Shown: positions 1 through 9,173, counted from the first letter of the stretch. The stretch is 64,000 nt of DNA from Methylobacterium nonmethylotrophicum (GCF_004745635.1 NZ_SRLB01000026.1:1-64000); one strand, 5' to 3'. Numbers and translations: made by a program. The notes: a model not told the origin generated them from the sequence alone.

Positions 1-234
1 GCGCCGGTGGCGCGCGAGCGCCTGCAGATCCTTCTGGCGCATGAGCGCACCGCGTTCGGGCGCTCGGACCTGGTGGCGATCCTGCGCGAGGAGATCCTGG
101 CGGTGATCGCCAAGCACGTCGCCATCGACCAGGAGAAGGTGAAGGTGACGATGGAGCGGGGCGAGGCCGTCTCGACCCTCGGCGTCGACATCGAGCTTCC
201 CGACAACAAGGTCGCCCGGCTCGCCAGCGCGTGA
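1..234 (+). CDS. minE: Cell division topological specificity factor MinE (5' truncated by window edge)
   Basis: MinE stimulates the MinD ATPase on the inner membrane. This drives Min oscillation and keeps the Z-ring at mid-cell. The reading frame is open from base 1 and ends with TGA at 232-234. About 77 residues are visible. The full protein is usually near 85-90, so only a short N-terminal stretch (the membrane-targeting part) lies outside the window. The visible part begins APVARERLQILLAHER, the conserved start of the MinD-binding helix. The topological specificity domain follows, with EILAVIAKHV and the ending VDIELPDNK. minC and minD would be expected just upstream, outside the window. 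Family assignment is secure; the true start cannot be seen. Confidence 0.93.
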   Translation, partial: APVARERLQILLAHERTAFGRSDLVAILREEILAVIAKHVAIDQEKVKVTMERGEAVSTLGVDIELPDNKVARLASA

Positions 235-334
235 GATCGCCGATGCCCGAGATCGCCACCCCGCACAGGGGTGCGGTATAGGCCCGGTCGGCGCGGGGGG
301 CTCCCCCCGCGCCTGCCCGGAAGAGGTCGAGGTC

Positions 335-874
335 ATGCCGGACGCGCCCACCATCTACGCCAACGCCCTGATGGCGCTCAGCCTGCGCCGGCCCGGCATC
401 CTGCAGGTCACCCTCGGGACCGCCGGTTTCAGCGGCGAGGACATCGAGGTCGCGGTGCGGCTCGCCGTGCCGGAGGACACCGCGGTCGAGCTCGTCGAGG
501 CCCTGGTCGAGGGCCTTCAGGCCGCGGCCGAGGAGGACGAGGACGACGAGGCGCCGGAGCCCTACGAGGCCTCGGTCGGCGACGTCGCGACGGCCGGGCT
601 CCTCGCCACCACGCTCGCCACCGCCATGGGCGACGCCCTCGACCTCCTGGCCGCGCGGCCCGACTTCCTCGAGCGCCTCGCCGAGATCGAGGAGCGCGCC
701 GTGCTGACGACGCGCAACTCCGTCTCTGAGGGCGTCTCGGTCGAGGACGAGGCGAAGGCGGTGCGCGACACCGTCGCGGTGCTCCAGAGCCTGTTCGCCC
801 AGTGGCGCAAGGACCACGTCCCGCCCGCTTCCCCGCCGCCCGAGGGTCCCGAGGGCGACGTGCCGAAGGCGTGA
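335..874 (+). CDS. Hypothetical acidic protein
   Basis: This 179-residue protein is not one I recognise. It has no signal peptide or membrane segment. Residues about 66-74 form a very acidic run (AAEEDEDDEAPEP). The middle is alanine- and leucine-rich and probably helical, and the C-terminus is proline-rich (VPPASPPPEGPEG). Codon use is strongly GC3-biased like its neighbours, and the ATG at 335 follows a purine-rich AAGAGGTCGAGG, so it is likely a real gene. It is separated from minE by 100 bases and from the next gene by about 260 bases with no visible feature. Function unknown. Confidence 0.7.
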   Translation: MPDAPTIYANALMALSLRRPGILQVTLGTAGFSGEDIEVAVRLAVPEDTAVELVEALVEGLQAAAEEDEDDEAPEPYEASVGDVATAGLLATTLATAMGDALDLLAARPDFLERLAEIEERAVLTTRNSVSEGVSVEDEAKAVRDTVAVLQSLFAQWRKDHVPPASPPPEGPEGDVPKA

Positions 875-1137
875 CGGCCGCGCGCCTCCGGCCGCGGCCC
901 GATGACCGCCGGCGTGACTCTCGACGGTCGGCGGCAGGCACGCAGGTCGCGCGCATCCCGGCCGGCGTGCGGCTCACCCGCGGATCGGCCGTGCTCGCGT
1001 CGGCGAGCGGCACCGTGCGGCCCGAGGCCGCGAGCCCCGGCGACGAGGAAGCCGGTGACCACCGCCATCGCACCGGAGCGCGTTTCCCCGCCGCCTGTTC
1101 GGCCTTATGAGGGGAGCGTCCGCCACCGGGATCCCAG

Positions 1138-2130
1138 ATGCGCAACCCCACCGACCCTATCGCCCTCGGCATCATCGGCGCCGGCATCATGGGCGAGCGG
1201 ATGCTGAACGCCATCCTCTCCGAGGACGGTGCGCCCGTCCGCGTCGCGGCCCTGTGGGATCCGGCCCCGGCGGCGCTGGCGCGCATCGCCGCGCGCTTCC
1301 CGGGCCTTCCCCTCGCCCCGGACGCCGCCGCCGTCGTGGCGGCGAGCGACTGCGTCTACGTCGCCTCCCCGCCCGCCTCGCATCTCGGCTACGCCCGCGC
1401 GGCGCTCTCGGCGGGCCGCAGCGTGTTCTGCGAGAAGCCGCTCGCCGTCGACCTCGCGGACGCGCGCGCCTTCGTGGCACTTGCCGGCAGCCGCGGCGCC
1501 GTGAACTTCCCGTTCGCCTCCTCCCTCGGCGTCGCCGCCCTGGTGCAGTGGATCGCCCAAGGGGCGGTCGGTGCGCCGCGGCGCCTGACGATCGAGGTGG
1601 CCTTCGCGCGCTGGCCGCGGCCGTGGCAGGCCGATGCCGCGGGCTGGCTCGACGCACCCCGGGAAGGCGGCTTCACCCGCGAGGTCGTCTCGCATTTCCT
1701 GTTCCTCAGCCGGCGCCTCCTCGGCCCCCTGCACGGGCTCGAGGCCTCGGCCGAGTTCCCGGAACCCGGCCGGTCCGAGCGGGCGATCGAAGCGACCTTC
1801 CGGGCCGGCGACGTCCCGGTCGTGCTGCGGGGCCGGGTCGGTGCGACGGAGCAGGACGACCACAACACCTGGACCCTCGCGGGCGAGGCCGGGGCCGTGC
1901 GCCTGCGCGACTGGGCGATCGCCGAAAGCCGCCGCCCGGACGGCCGCTTCGAGCCCGCGCCCGACGCGATGCCGAACGAGCGGGCCCGGCCGATCGCCCT
2001 GCGCCGCCAGCTCGAGGGCGTGGCGCGCATGACCCACGGCGAGCCCCACCACCTCGCCACCCTGTCGGAGGCGCTGGAGGTGCAGGAGATCGTCGAGGCG
2101 ATCCTGGCCCGCGGAACCGCCGCCGCCTGA
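1138..2130 (+). CDS. Gfo/Idh/MocA family oxidoreductase
   Basis: A 330-residue NAD(P)-dependent sugar or inositol dehydrogenase-like protein. The N-terminal Rossmann motif is GIIGAGIMG at residues 11-19. The family's EKP signature (CEKPLAVDL) is at residues 99-101, followed by the C-terminal alpha/beta substrate-binding domain. Such enzymes oxidise, reduce or epimerise sugars and sugar nucleotides, but the substrate cannot be read from sequence. It lies just upstream of the exopolysaccharide genes, so a role in modified-sugar synthesis is plausible. The 400-base gap and the lack of overlap argue against strict co-transcription with gmd. Start: the first in-frame ATG, directly before the Rossmann fold. 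Confidence 0.88.
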   Translation: MRNPTDPIALGIIGAGIMGERMLNAILSEDGAPVRVAALWDPAPAALARIAARFPGLPLAPDAAAVVAASDCVYVASPPASHLGYARAALSAGRSVFCEKPLAVDLADARAFVALAGSRGAVNFPFASSLGVAALVQWIAQGAVGAPRRLTIEVAFARWPRPWQADAAGWLDAPREGGFTREVVSHFLFLSRRLLGPLHGLEASAEFPEPGRSERAIEATFRAGDVPVVLRGRVGATEQDDHNTWTLAGEAGAVRLRDWAIAESRRPDGRFEPAPDAMPNERARPIALRRQLEGVARMTHGEPHHLATLSEALEVQEIVEAILARGTAAA

Positions 2131-2530
2131 AGCGGTCGGACATCGCGTCACACCTTCGCCCGCCGGGCCTCCGTCCGGCGCCCTCCGAGGGGCGGCCGCG
2201 CGGTTGCCCGGCACGCCATAGGCCGCTGCGAATGCAGCCGAATCCGATTCGCGAGTTGATTCTGCGTCAGTTTGAGCACTCGTCTCGAAACGGCGTGACG
2301 AATCGCGTCGAGTCGCCCTGACGTACCGGGATCGGTAGTCCTCCGCGACTGAAAATCCCCAGCTCACGGGTTATCTCAGCGCAGGCTCACTGCCCAACGT
2401 TTCGCTTCTTTTCGGCGGCGTCGTCGGCTCGGGCCCAAAAGGTCTCGGCCCGGGATGCTGCCAGGGCGGAACGGCGGGCGGTATACTTGGTTGACCCGTC
2501 GGGGTTGCCGCAGAGATCGGATCGCGAGAG
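2131..2530. other. Intergenic region upstream of gmd, no gene seen
   Basis: These 400 bases have no convincing ORF. Base composition is less GC-rich from about 2230 to 2400 than in the neighbouring genes, which is typical of a promoter region for the rightward polysaccharide operon. No clear operator, hairpin or riboswitch was recognised. An upstream extension of the fcl reading frame runs through here in the wrong frame for gmd and is not coding. Confidence 0.5.
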
Positions 2531-3628
2531 ATGGCATCCAGGAAAGCACTGATCACCGGCGTCACCGGCCAGGACGGCGCGTACCTGTCCGAGCTTCTCC
2601 TCGCCAAGGGATACGAGGTCCACGGCGTCAAGCGCCGGTCGTCGAGCTTCAATACGGCGCGGGTCGACCATCTGTACCAGGACCCGCACGAGGCGAATGT
2701 CCGCTTCCACCTGCATTACGGCGACATGACCGACGGCAGCGCGCTGACGCGCCTGATCGCCGAGATCGAGCCGGACGAGATCTACAATCTCGCGGCGCAG
2801 TCGCACGTCGCGGTCAGCTTCGAGATGCCGGAATACACCGCGAATGCCGACGCGGTCGGGACGCTGCGGCTCCTCGAGGCGATCCGGCAGCTGCGGCTGC
2901 AGGACCGCACCCGGTTCTACCAGGCCTCGACATCGGAACTCTACGGCCTGGTCCAGGCGGTGCCGCAATCCGAGACGACGCCGTTCCACCCGCGCAGCCC
3001 CTACGCGGTGGCCAAGCTCTACGCCTACTGGATCACGGTGAATTATCGCGAGGCCTACGGGATGCACGCCACCAACGGCATCCTGTTCAACCACGAGAGC
3101 CCGATCCGCGGCGAGACCTTCCTCACCCGCAAGGTGACCCGCGCGGTGGCGCGGATCGAGGCCGGGCTCGAGACCTGCCTGTGGGTCGGCAACCTCGAGG
3201 CCAAGCGCGACTGGGGCCATGCCCGCGACTTCGTCGAGGCGATGTACCTGATGGTGCAGCAGGACATGCCGGGCGACTACGTGGTGGCCACCGGCGAGAC
3301 CCGCACCGTGCGCCAGTTCATCGAGGCCGCCTTCGCGGAGGTCGGCCGCCGGATCGCCTGGGAGGGGGCCGGCACCGACGAGGTCGGGCGCGACGCCGCG
3401 ACCGGCGCTCCCCTGGTGCGGATCGACCCGCGCTTCTTCCGGCCGGCGGAGGTCGACCTGCTGATCGGCGACGCCACGAAGGCCAGGGAGCGCCTCGGCT
3501 GGACGCCGCGCACCAGCTTCTCCGACCTCGTCCGCGAGATGGTGGCGAGCGACCTCGCGGCGGCCCGGCACGAGGCCGCCTATCCGCCGGCGCCGACGCT
3601 GCGCCCCCTGTCGCAGGCCGCCGAATGA
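2531..3628 (+). CDS. gmd: GDP-mannose 4,6-dehydratase
   Basis: Converts GDP-D-mannose to GDP-4-keto-6-deoxy-D-mannose, the first step to GDP-L-fucose and related 6-deoxy sugars. The 365-residue protein is a normal-length short-chain dehydrogenase/reductase. The nucleotide-binding motif GVTGQDG is at residues 9-15. It is followed by the GMD-specific VKRRSSSFNT segment and the STSELYG active-site region. The catalytic pair is Y158 and K162 (SPYAVAK). The FNHESPIRGE and RDWGHARD motifs are also typical of GMD. Its stop overlaps the start of fcl (ATGA), so the two are translationally coupled. It opens the rightward operon gmd-fcl-GT4-wecG. Confidence 0.97.
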   Translation: MASRKALITGVTGQDGAYLSELLLAKGYEVHGVKRRSSSFNTARVDHLYQDPHEANVRFHLHYGDMTDGSALTRLIAEIEPDEIYNLAAQSHVAVSFEMPEYTANADAVGTLRLLEAIRQLRLQDRTRFYQASTSELYGLVQAVPQSETTPFHPRSPYAVAKLYAYWITVNYREAYGMHATNGILFNHESPIRGETFLTRKVTRAVARIEAGLETCLWVGNLEAKRDWGHARDFVEAMYLMVQQDMPGDYVVATGETRTVRQFIEAAFAEVGRRIAWEGAGTDEVGRDAATGAPLVRIDPRFFRPAEVDLLIGDATKARERLGWTPRTSFSDLVREMVASDLAAARHEAAYPPAPTLRPLSQAAE

Positions 3629-4602
3629 CGGCCCCGGCCATGAACCCGGAACCGGGCCTCGCCTTCCCGCTCGCCGGGAGGCGCGTCTTCGTCGCCGGCC
3701 CGCACGGCATGGTCGGAAGCGCGATCGTGCGCCGGCTGGCCAGGGTCGAGTGCGAGGTGCTGACGGCGGGCCGCACCGAGTGCGACCTGCGCGATCCGGC
3801 CGCGGTGACGGAATTCTTCGCCCGGACCCGACCCGACGCGGTCTTCCTCGCGGCGGCGGTCGTCGGCGGCATCCACGCGAACGCCGCCTACCCGGTCGAT
3901 TTCCTGCACGACAACCTGATGATCGCCGCCAGCGTCATCGGGGCGGCGCACCGGGCCGGCGTGGCCAAGCTGATGTTCCTCGGCTCGTCCTGCATCTATC
4001 CCAAGCACGCGCCCCAGCCGATGACCGAGGACGCGCTCCTCACCGGGCCGCTCGAGCCGACGAACGAGCCCTACGCCATCGCCAAGATCGCCGGGATCAA
4101 GCTCTGCGACGCCTATCGCCGGCAATACGGGGCCGATTTCGTCTCGGTGATGCCGACGAACCTCTACGGGCGGGGCGACAACTACCACCCGGAGAACGCC
4201 CACGTCCCGGCGGCGCTGATCCGGCGCTTCGATGCGGCGAAGCGCGACGGTGCGGAGAGCGTCACGGTCTGGGGCACCGGGACGCCCCTGCGGGAATTCC
4301 TCTGCGCCGACGACCTCGCGGATGCCTGCGTGTTCCTGATGGAGCGCCAGTCCTGGGCGGGCCCGCTCAACATCGGCACCGGCGACGAGGTGTCGATCGC
4401 CGACTTCGCCCGCACGGTGGCGGAGGTCGTCGGCTATGACGGGCGGATCGCCTTCGACACGTCGCGGCCGGACGGCGCGCCGCGCAAGCGCCTCGACGTG
4501 TCCCGACTCACCGCCCTCGGCTGGCGCCCGCGCATCTCCCTGCGCGAGGGTCTGGCCGCGGCTTATGCCGACTACCTCGCCGGCGGCGGGCGATACCGAT
4601 GA
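3625..4602 (+). CDS. fcl: GDP-L-fucose synthase
   Basis: Epimerises and reduces the product of Gmd to GDP-L-fucose, using NADPH. The 325-residue protein has the Rossmann motif GPHGMVG (glycines 25, 28 and 31). The GSSCIYP serine/cysteine segment is typical of this enzyme, as is the catalytic Y150-x3-K154 (PYAIAK). The following MPTNLYGRGDNYHPENAHVP stretch is diagnostic of the family. The chosen ATG at 3625 overlaps the gmd stop by four bases; a second in-frame ATG at 3640 is possible. The upstream extension of this open frame runs through gmd in another frame and is not coding. The gmd-fcl pair implies an L-fucose-containing polysaccharide. Confidence 0.96.
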   Translation: MTAPAMNPEPGLAFPLAGRRVFVAGPHGMVGSAIVRRLARVECEVLTAGRTECDLRDPAAVTEFFARTRPDAVFLAAAVVGGIHANAAYPVDFLHDNLMIAASVIGAAHRAGVAKLMFLGSSCIYPKHAPQPMTEDALLTGPLEPTNEPYAIAKIAGIKLCDAYRRQYGADFVSVMPTNLYGRGDNYHPENAHVPAALIRRFDAAKRDGAESVTVWGTGTPLREFLCADDLADACVFLMERQSWAGPLNIGTGDEVSIADFARTVAEVVGYDGRIAFDTSRPDGAPRKRLDVSRLTALGWRPRISLREGLAAAYADYLAGGGRYR

Positions 4603-5798
4603 GCGCCGGCGCTCCGCTGCGGATCCTCGTCGCCCATAACCGCTACCAGATCCGCGGCGGCGAGGACGCGGCGGTGGCCCGCGACGTCGCTGCGCTTGAG
4701 CGGGCCGGCTGCGCGGTCGAGGTGGTCTATCTCGACAACGAGGCGATCGATTCCGGCCTCGCCCGGCTCGAAGCGGCGTTCTCGGCGACGCACGCGCCGC
4801 GGGGCATCGCGCGGGTGATGGCGGCGGCGCGCCGTTTCGCACCGGACGTGGTGCACGTGCACAACTTCTTCCCGCTGCTCTCGCCGGGCATCCACGCCGC
4901 GGCGCGGGCCGCCGGCCACGCCACCGTGCAGACCCTGCACAATTACCGGCTGATCTGCGCGGGCGCCCTCCTGATGCGCGACGGCGCGCCCTGCGAGGAG
5001 TGCGTCACCGGCTCGCCCTACCGGGCGGTGCGCTTCCGCTGCTACCGCGGCTCGCGGCTCGGTTCGCTCGCGGTCGCCCGCATGGTCGACCACCACCGCC
5101 GGGCCGGGACCTGGCGGCGCGACGTCGACCGGTTCGTCGCCCTGACGCCGTTCGCGCGCGAGCGCTTCGTCGCCGCGGGTTTCCCGGCCGGGCGGATCCG
5201 CATCCGCCCGAACGGCCTGCCCGATCCGGGGCCGCCCTCGGGCGCCTCCCGCGACGGCCTCCTCTATGTCGGCCGGCTCAGCCCCGAGAAGGGCCTCCTC
5301 GTCCTCGCCGAGGCCGCCGCCCGGATCGGGACCCGCGTCACGGCGATCGGCGAGGGCCCGCTCGCGGGCGCGCTCGCCGGGCATCCGGGCCTCGACCTCC
5401 GGGGACCTTGCGCGCCGAACGCGGTGCAGGCCGCGATGGCGCGGGCCGCCGCCCTCGTCGTCCCGTCCCTCTGGTACGAGGGCCTGCCGATGGTGGTGGC
5501 GGAGGCCTTCGCGGCCGGCACGCCCGTCGTCGCCTCGCGGATCGGGGCGCTGGCCAGCCTGGTCGCGGACGGCACCACCGGCCTCCTCGCCGCGCCCGGC
5601 GACCCCGCCGCCCTCGCCCTCGCCCTCGCGCGCATCCGCGACGACCCGGCGGCCGCGGCCGCGATGGGGCGGGCCGCCCGCACCGTCTACGAGCGCGACT
5701 GGCGCGAGGACGTCACGACGCGCGCGCTCCTCGCGATCTACCGGGACGCCGTCGCCGCCCGCGCGGCGGACGCGCCCCTCGCCAGAACGGGAACCTGA
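4599..5798 (+). CDS. Glycosyltransferase family 4 protein (GT-B fold)
   Basis: A 399-residue cytoplasmic glycosyltransferase with two Rossmann-like domains. The N-terminal acceptor domain starts RILVAHNRYQIRGGED, with a glycine-rich loop. The C-terminal GT1/GT4 domain carries LLYVGRLSPEKGL near residue 225 and the donor-binding EGLPMVVAEAFAAGTPVVAS motif. A CEECVTGSPY cysteine pair around residue 130 recurs in a subgroup of bacterial GT4 enzymes. It overlaps fcl by four bases (ATGA), so it is in the same operon and a natural candidate to transfer fucose or another sugar to the growing repeat unit. Donor and linkage are not predictable. Confidence 0.92.
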   Translation: MSAGAPLRILVAHNRYQIRGGEDAAVARDVAALERAGCAVEVVYLDNEAIDSGLARLEAAFSATHAPRGIARVMAAARRFAPDVVHVHNFFPLLSPGIHAAARAAGHATVQTLHNYRLICAGALLMRDGAPCEECVTGSPYRAVRFRCYRGSRLGSLAVARMVDHHRRAGTWRRDVDRFVALTPFARERFVAAGFPAGRIRIRPNGLPDPGPPSGASRDGLLYVGRLSPEKGLLVLAEAAARIGTRVTAIGEGPLAGALAGHPGLDLRGPCAPNAVQAAMARAAALVVPSLWYEGLPMVVAEAFAAGTPVVASRIGALASLVADGTTGLLAAPGDPAALALALARIRDDPAAAAAMGRAARTVYERDWREDVTTRALLAIYRDAVAARAADAPLARTGT

Positions 5799-5801
5799 CT
5801 C

Positions 5802-6632
5802 TTGGCACACGATCCCACCATCCCCTCCTTCGAGATCGGCGGCGTCCCGGTCTCGGCCACCGACATGGCCGGGCTCGTCGGCGCCCTCGAGCGGCGCCTC
5901 GCCGAGGGGCCGGCCCAGCCCGGCACCTTCGTGGTCTTCCGCGACGCCCACGGCGTCGTCCGGGCGCAGACCGATGCGGCCCTGCGGGCCGCCCACCACG
6001 ACGCGCTCCTGGTCTGCGCCGACGGCCGCCCCTTGAGCTGGATCGGCCGGTGGCGGGGCCTGTCCACCATGCAGCAGGTGCCGGGCATCGAATCGGTCGA
6101 GGCGGTGTGCCGGGCCGGCGCCGCCGCGGGCTGGCGCCACTACTTCCTCGGCGGGGGCGAGGGCGTGGCGGATCTCCTCGCCACGACGATGCGCGCACGC
6201 GTCCCGGGGCTCCAGGTCGCCGGCACCGAGACGCCCCCTTTCCGGCCCCTCGACGCCGCCGAGACCGAGGCGATGCGGGCGCGCATCCGGGATTCGGGGG
6301 CGCAGATCGTGTGGGTCGGACTCGGCACCCCGAAGCAGGAGCTGTTCATGGCGGCCCATGCCCCGCACCTGCCGGGCACGATCGCCATGGGCGTCGGCGC
6401 CGCCTTCGACGTCGCGACGGGCCGCATCCCGCGCGCGCCGCGGATGCTCCAGGTCGCCGGGCTCGAATGGGCCTACCGCCTCGCCCGCGAGCCGCGGCGC
6501 CTGTGGCGGCGCTACCTCGACACGATCCCGCGCTTCCTGCTGATCGCGGCGTGGGACGCGATCAGCGCCCGAAGGGCGCCCCGGCCGTCCGCTCCCGGCG
6601 CATCCGGGCGAACGGGATCGTCGGCAGCCTGA
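5802..6632 (+). CDS. WecG/TagA/CpsF family glycosyltransferase (GT26)
   Basis: The 276-residue protein belongs to the family that adds a sugar (ManNAcA in enterobacterial common antigen, ManNAc in teichoic acid) to a lipid-linked acceptor. Motifs include FRDAHGVV, CADGRPLSWIGRW, WVGLGTPKQE and the family ending GVGAAFDVATGRIPRAP ... GLEWAYRL..EPRRLWRRY. The best start is TTG at 5802, three bases after the GT4 stop; the next ATG (about codon 22) would cut into the conserved start. A good ribosome-binding site is not obvious, so coupling to the upstream gene is likely. Its last 71 bases overlap the convergent beta-helix gene. Confidence 0.9.
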   Translation: MAHDPTIPSFEIGGVPVSATDMAGLVGALERRLAEGPAQPGTFVVFRDAHGVVRAQTDAALRAAHHDALLVCADGRPLSWIGRWRGLSTMQQVPGIESVEAVCRAGAAAGWRHYFLGGGEGVADLLATTMRARVPGLQVAGTETPPFRPLDAAETEAMRARIRDSGAQIVWVGLGTPKQELFMAAHAPHLPGTIAMGVGAAFDVATGRIPRAPRMLQVAGLEWAYRLAREPRRLWRRYLDTIPRFLLIAAWDAISARRAPRPSAPGASGRTGSSAA

Positions 6633-8559
6633 GCCCGGTGCCCTCGGCCAGGCCGGCGAAGTCCTCCGGCCGGACCGAACTGCGCGCCAGCGCCGGCAGG
6701 TCGGGGCGGGGGCCGGCCGGCCCGCGGTTGCGGGCGAGCGTCTGCTCGGCCTCGCTTCCCCCGTCGGTGAAGCGGAACGGCTCGCCGAGCGCCACGAGGT
6801 TGTCGGTGACGACGTTGCCGCTCGCGACCGCCGGGCGGTCGTAGAGGAGGCTCGCGAGACCCGGGTAGCGCGCCCGCCACGGGGCTGAGGCGACCGGCAT
6901 CGCCGAGAAAGCCGCGCGCAGCTCCGATTGCGGGTCGCTCACCGCGTCGCTGGCCCAGGTCTGCCCGCGGGAATCGACGTGGATGGCCGGGCTTGCGGCA
7001 ACGAAGACGTTGCCCTCGATCCGGTTGTCCCGACCGCCGCCGATGAAGACCGGCTGGTCGACCCGCAGGAACAGGTTGCCCGAGACCGTGAAGCCGCTCG
7101 CCATGTCGTCGAGGTAGACGCCCTTGACCTCGTGCCCGGCATCGCCCCGGATGTCGTGCAGGAAGTTGCCGGCAATCACCGTGCCGCGGGCGGTCCAGTC
7201 CCGGCCGGCATAGATGGCGCCGGTATCGGTGGCGCCGGCGAGCAGGTTCGCGATCTCGTTGCCGCTGATCCGGTGGTCGTTGCCGCGGATATGGATCGCG
7301 TAGGCCGGCGAATCGCGGATGACATTGCCCGAGACCTCGGCGCCGACGCCGTCGAGGGTGACCGCCGGCGCCTGTGTCGGCTGCCTGCGGGCGAAGCCGG
7401 TGAGGCGGCTGTCGCGCAGGTAGAGCCCGCCCGGGGCGAGCGTGCGGCGCTCGCCGCCCGAGAGCAACACCGCCTCGGCGCCGGTCGCGGTGACGTCGCA
7501 GTTGCGCAAGCCCCCGTCCAGCGTTCCGGCGAACACCGCCCCGCGTCCGCCGGCGAAGGACAGCGCGCTGTCGGCGATCACCACGTCGCGCCCGCCCTGC
7601 ACGCGCACGAGGTCGCCGCGGGCCATGGCGAGGCGCAGGGATTCGATCCGCAGGTGGGCGGCGCCGTCGATCGCCAGCAGCGCGTCGGCCACCGAGACCT
7701 CCACGGCCTCGCCGCCCCGGGGCCAGGCGAGCAGGATCCCGCTCCTCGCGTCCCGCCACCAGGTGCCGGGCCGGTCGAGGGCCGCCAGGGCGTGGACGAG
7801 GCGCACGGGCGCGGACGGGCGAATCCCCTCGTAGGGCGTGCGGTCGAGGGTGAGCCGCGCACCCGTCCCGCCCGGGGCGGAGCGGACCACCGGCAGCGCC
7901 TCGAACAGCCAGCCCCAGCGCCAGTAGCCCTCGGCCCAGAGGTCGGGTTCGTCGCGAAGAAGGGTCCGTGGGACGGCCGCCAGGGTAAAGGCGGGCCCGT
8001 CGCCCGACTCCACCTCGGCGAAACCCTCGGCGGGCCAGCGGGCCGGGTGCATCGCGCCCTCGGCGTCGAACACCTCGAAGGCGGGGGGCGCCGGCCCGCC
8101 GTTGAGGACGATGGGTGCCTGGATCCGCGCCGGGGCCCGCGCCGCCTGCGGCAGCCGGTAGGCCCGGACCTGGCCCCGCCCCGCCTCGGGCACCCGGGCG
8201 CTCAAGGACGGGTCGATGGGGACGGGATCGAGCCGCACGCTGCCGACGAGGCGGGCCGAGCCGTCGGCGGGGCCACGGATCACCAGGGGCGCCTCGGCGC
8301 TGCCGCCGTCCTCGGGGCCGAGGCGCACGGGCCCGGCGAGCCGGTGCGTGCCGGGCGCCAGCGCGATGACGATCGCCGCCCGCGGGTCGCGCCCGCGCCG
8401 CCGCCGGGCCTCTGCGGCGGCCTGGTCGAGGCTCGCGACGCCGCCGGGTCCGGGCCGCGCGCCCTCCGCCGCGACCGGGATCTCGACCGGAGCCGCCTCG
8501 GCGGGAACGTGGGCCATGCCGAGGAGAGCGACCACGGTGACGAGGAGCAGGGTCCGCAT
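6562..8559 (-). CDS. Secreted right-handed parallel beta-helix protein
   Basis: A 665-residue exported protein. The ATG at 8559 is preceded by AAAGGAG at good spacing and starts a signal peptide (MRTLLLVTVVALLGMAHVPAEA). The longer frame to 8643 has no such support. The body carries degenerate beta-helix coils (VSGNVIRDSPAYAIHIRGNDHRISGNEI, GNFLHDI, VSGNLFL, IEGNVFV) typical of polysaccharide lyases, C5-epimerases and related periplasmic or surface enzymes. No catalytic residues could be assigned. Inside the polysaccharide locus it may cleave, epimerise or bind the polymer. It is convergent with, and overlaps, the WecG-type gene by 71 bases. Confidence 0.85.
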   Translation of the reverse strand: MRTLLLVTVVALLGMAHVPAEAAPVEIPVAAEGARPGPGGVASLDQAAAEARRRRGRDPRAAIVIALAPGTHRLAGPVRLGPEDGGSAEAPLVIRGPADGSARLVGSVRLDPVPIDPSLSARVPEAGRGQVRAYRLPQAARAPARIQAPIVLNGGPAPPAFEVFDAEGAMHPARWPAEGFAEVESGDGPAFTLAAVPRTLLRDEPDLWAEGYWRWGWLFEALPVVRSAPGGTGARLTLDRTPYEGIRPSAPVRLVHALAALDRPGTWWRDARSGILLAWPRGGEAVEVSVADALLAIDGAAHLRIESLRLAMARGDLVRVQGGRDVVIADSALSFAGGRGAVFAGTLDGGLRNCDVTATGAEAVLLSGGERRTLAPGGLYLRDSRLTGFARRQPTQAPAVTLDGVGAEVSGNVIRDSPAYAIHIRGNDHRISGNEIANLLAGATDTGAIYAGRDWTARGTVIAGNFLHDIRGDAGHEVKGVYLDDMASGFTVSGNLFLRVDQPVFIGGGRDNRIEGNVFVAASPAIHVDSRGQTWASDAVSDPQSELRAAFSAMPVASAPWRARYPGLASLLYDRPAVASGNVVTDNLVALGEPFRFTDGGSEAEQTLARNRGPAGPRPDLPALARSSVRPEDFAGLAEGTGLRLPTIPFARMRRERTAGAPFGR

Positions 8560-8682
8560 GGGCGGGCTCCTTTCAGAGCCTGGTAGGGTTGGGGGCGGGT
8601 CGCGTGCCGGATACTGACTGATGACTTGCATTGCGGCCGGCAACGATCAGAAGGCAGTCGCGGGATCCCCATCCCGTATGAA

Positions 8683-8953
8683 CAGGGCTGTACGGGGAAT
8701 CGCGAAGCGCGGGACTCTCCTCTCCCCGCGGGCGGGGAGAGGCCTGAGCTCCGAAGGGGCTCAGGAAGCGGCGAGCCGCAGGTTCGCCGCGAGGGTGAGG
8801 GGGTGTCTCCGAAGGAGTCTCACTCGTCGAGACCCCCTCACCCTCGCTCCGGCTGCGCCTGCGCTTGCCGCGTCCCCTGAACGGTGACACGGCCCTCTCC
8901 CCGCCCGCGGGGAGAGGAGAAAAGCGCGTCACTTCTTTCGCCGGACAGCCCTG
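8683..8953. repeat. Long palindromic intergenic repeat (nested hairpin), copy A
   Basis: A large inverted repeat lies in the gene-free stretch between the beta-helix and GumC genes. The outer arms are 8683-8744 and 8891-8953. They share CAGGGCTGT, a GCGC block and CTCCTCTCCCCGCGGGCGGG in opposite orientation. Inside them, a second inverted pair (GAGGGTGAGGGGGT at 8791-8804 and its complement at 8832-8846) makes a cruciform-like nested hairpin. Pieces of the same sequence recur at 47828-47860, so this is a dispersed element. No ORF is credible inside it. Confidence 0.8.
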
Positions 8954-9019
8954 CCGTATGGGAGGGGGGGCCGATCTGAGAGCCGGTTTGACGTGCCTTG
9001 CAAAATTATCCCACCCTCA

Positions 9020-9173
9020 ACCTCACCCTGAGGTGTCGGCGATCGGAGATCGCGCACGATTGAAGATCGACTGACCTCGAAGGAGGGCTCCAGGGATCAC
9101 TGAGCCTTCTGGAGCCCTCCTTCGAGGCTCCTTTCACGTGCGATCTTCGATCGCCAGCACCTCAGGATGAGGT
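9020..9173. repeat. Palindromic intergenic repeat, second family
   Basis: The left arm (9020-9092) and right arm (9109-9173) are inverted copies. Both carry CCTGAGGTG, GGCGATCG, AGATCGC and CGAAGGAGGGCTCCAG with a few mismatches, around a short loop. It adjoins the first palindromic element and sits about 100 bases downstream of the GumC-like gene, so it could also fold in that transcript's 3' end. It looks like a short dispersed palindromic element, not a gene. Confidence 0.8.

Noticed and set aside
8683..9173. CRISPR array or insertion sequence in the repeat-rich gap
   Set aside because: Repeats are inverted and not regularly spaced direct repeats, and no transposase frame is present.
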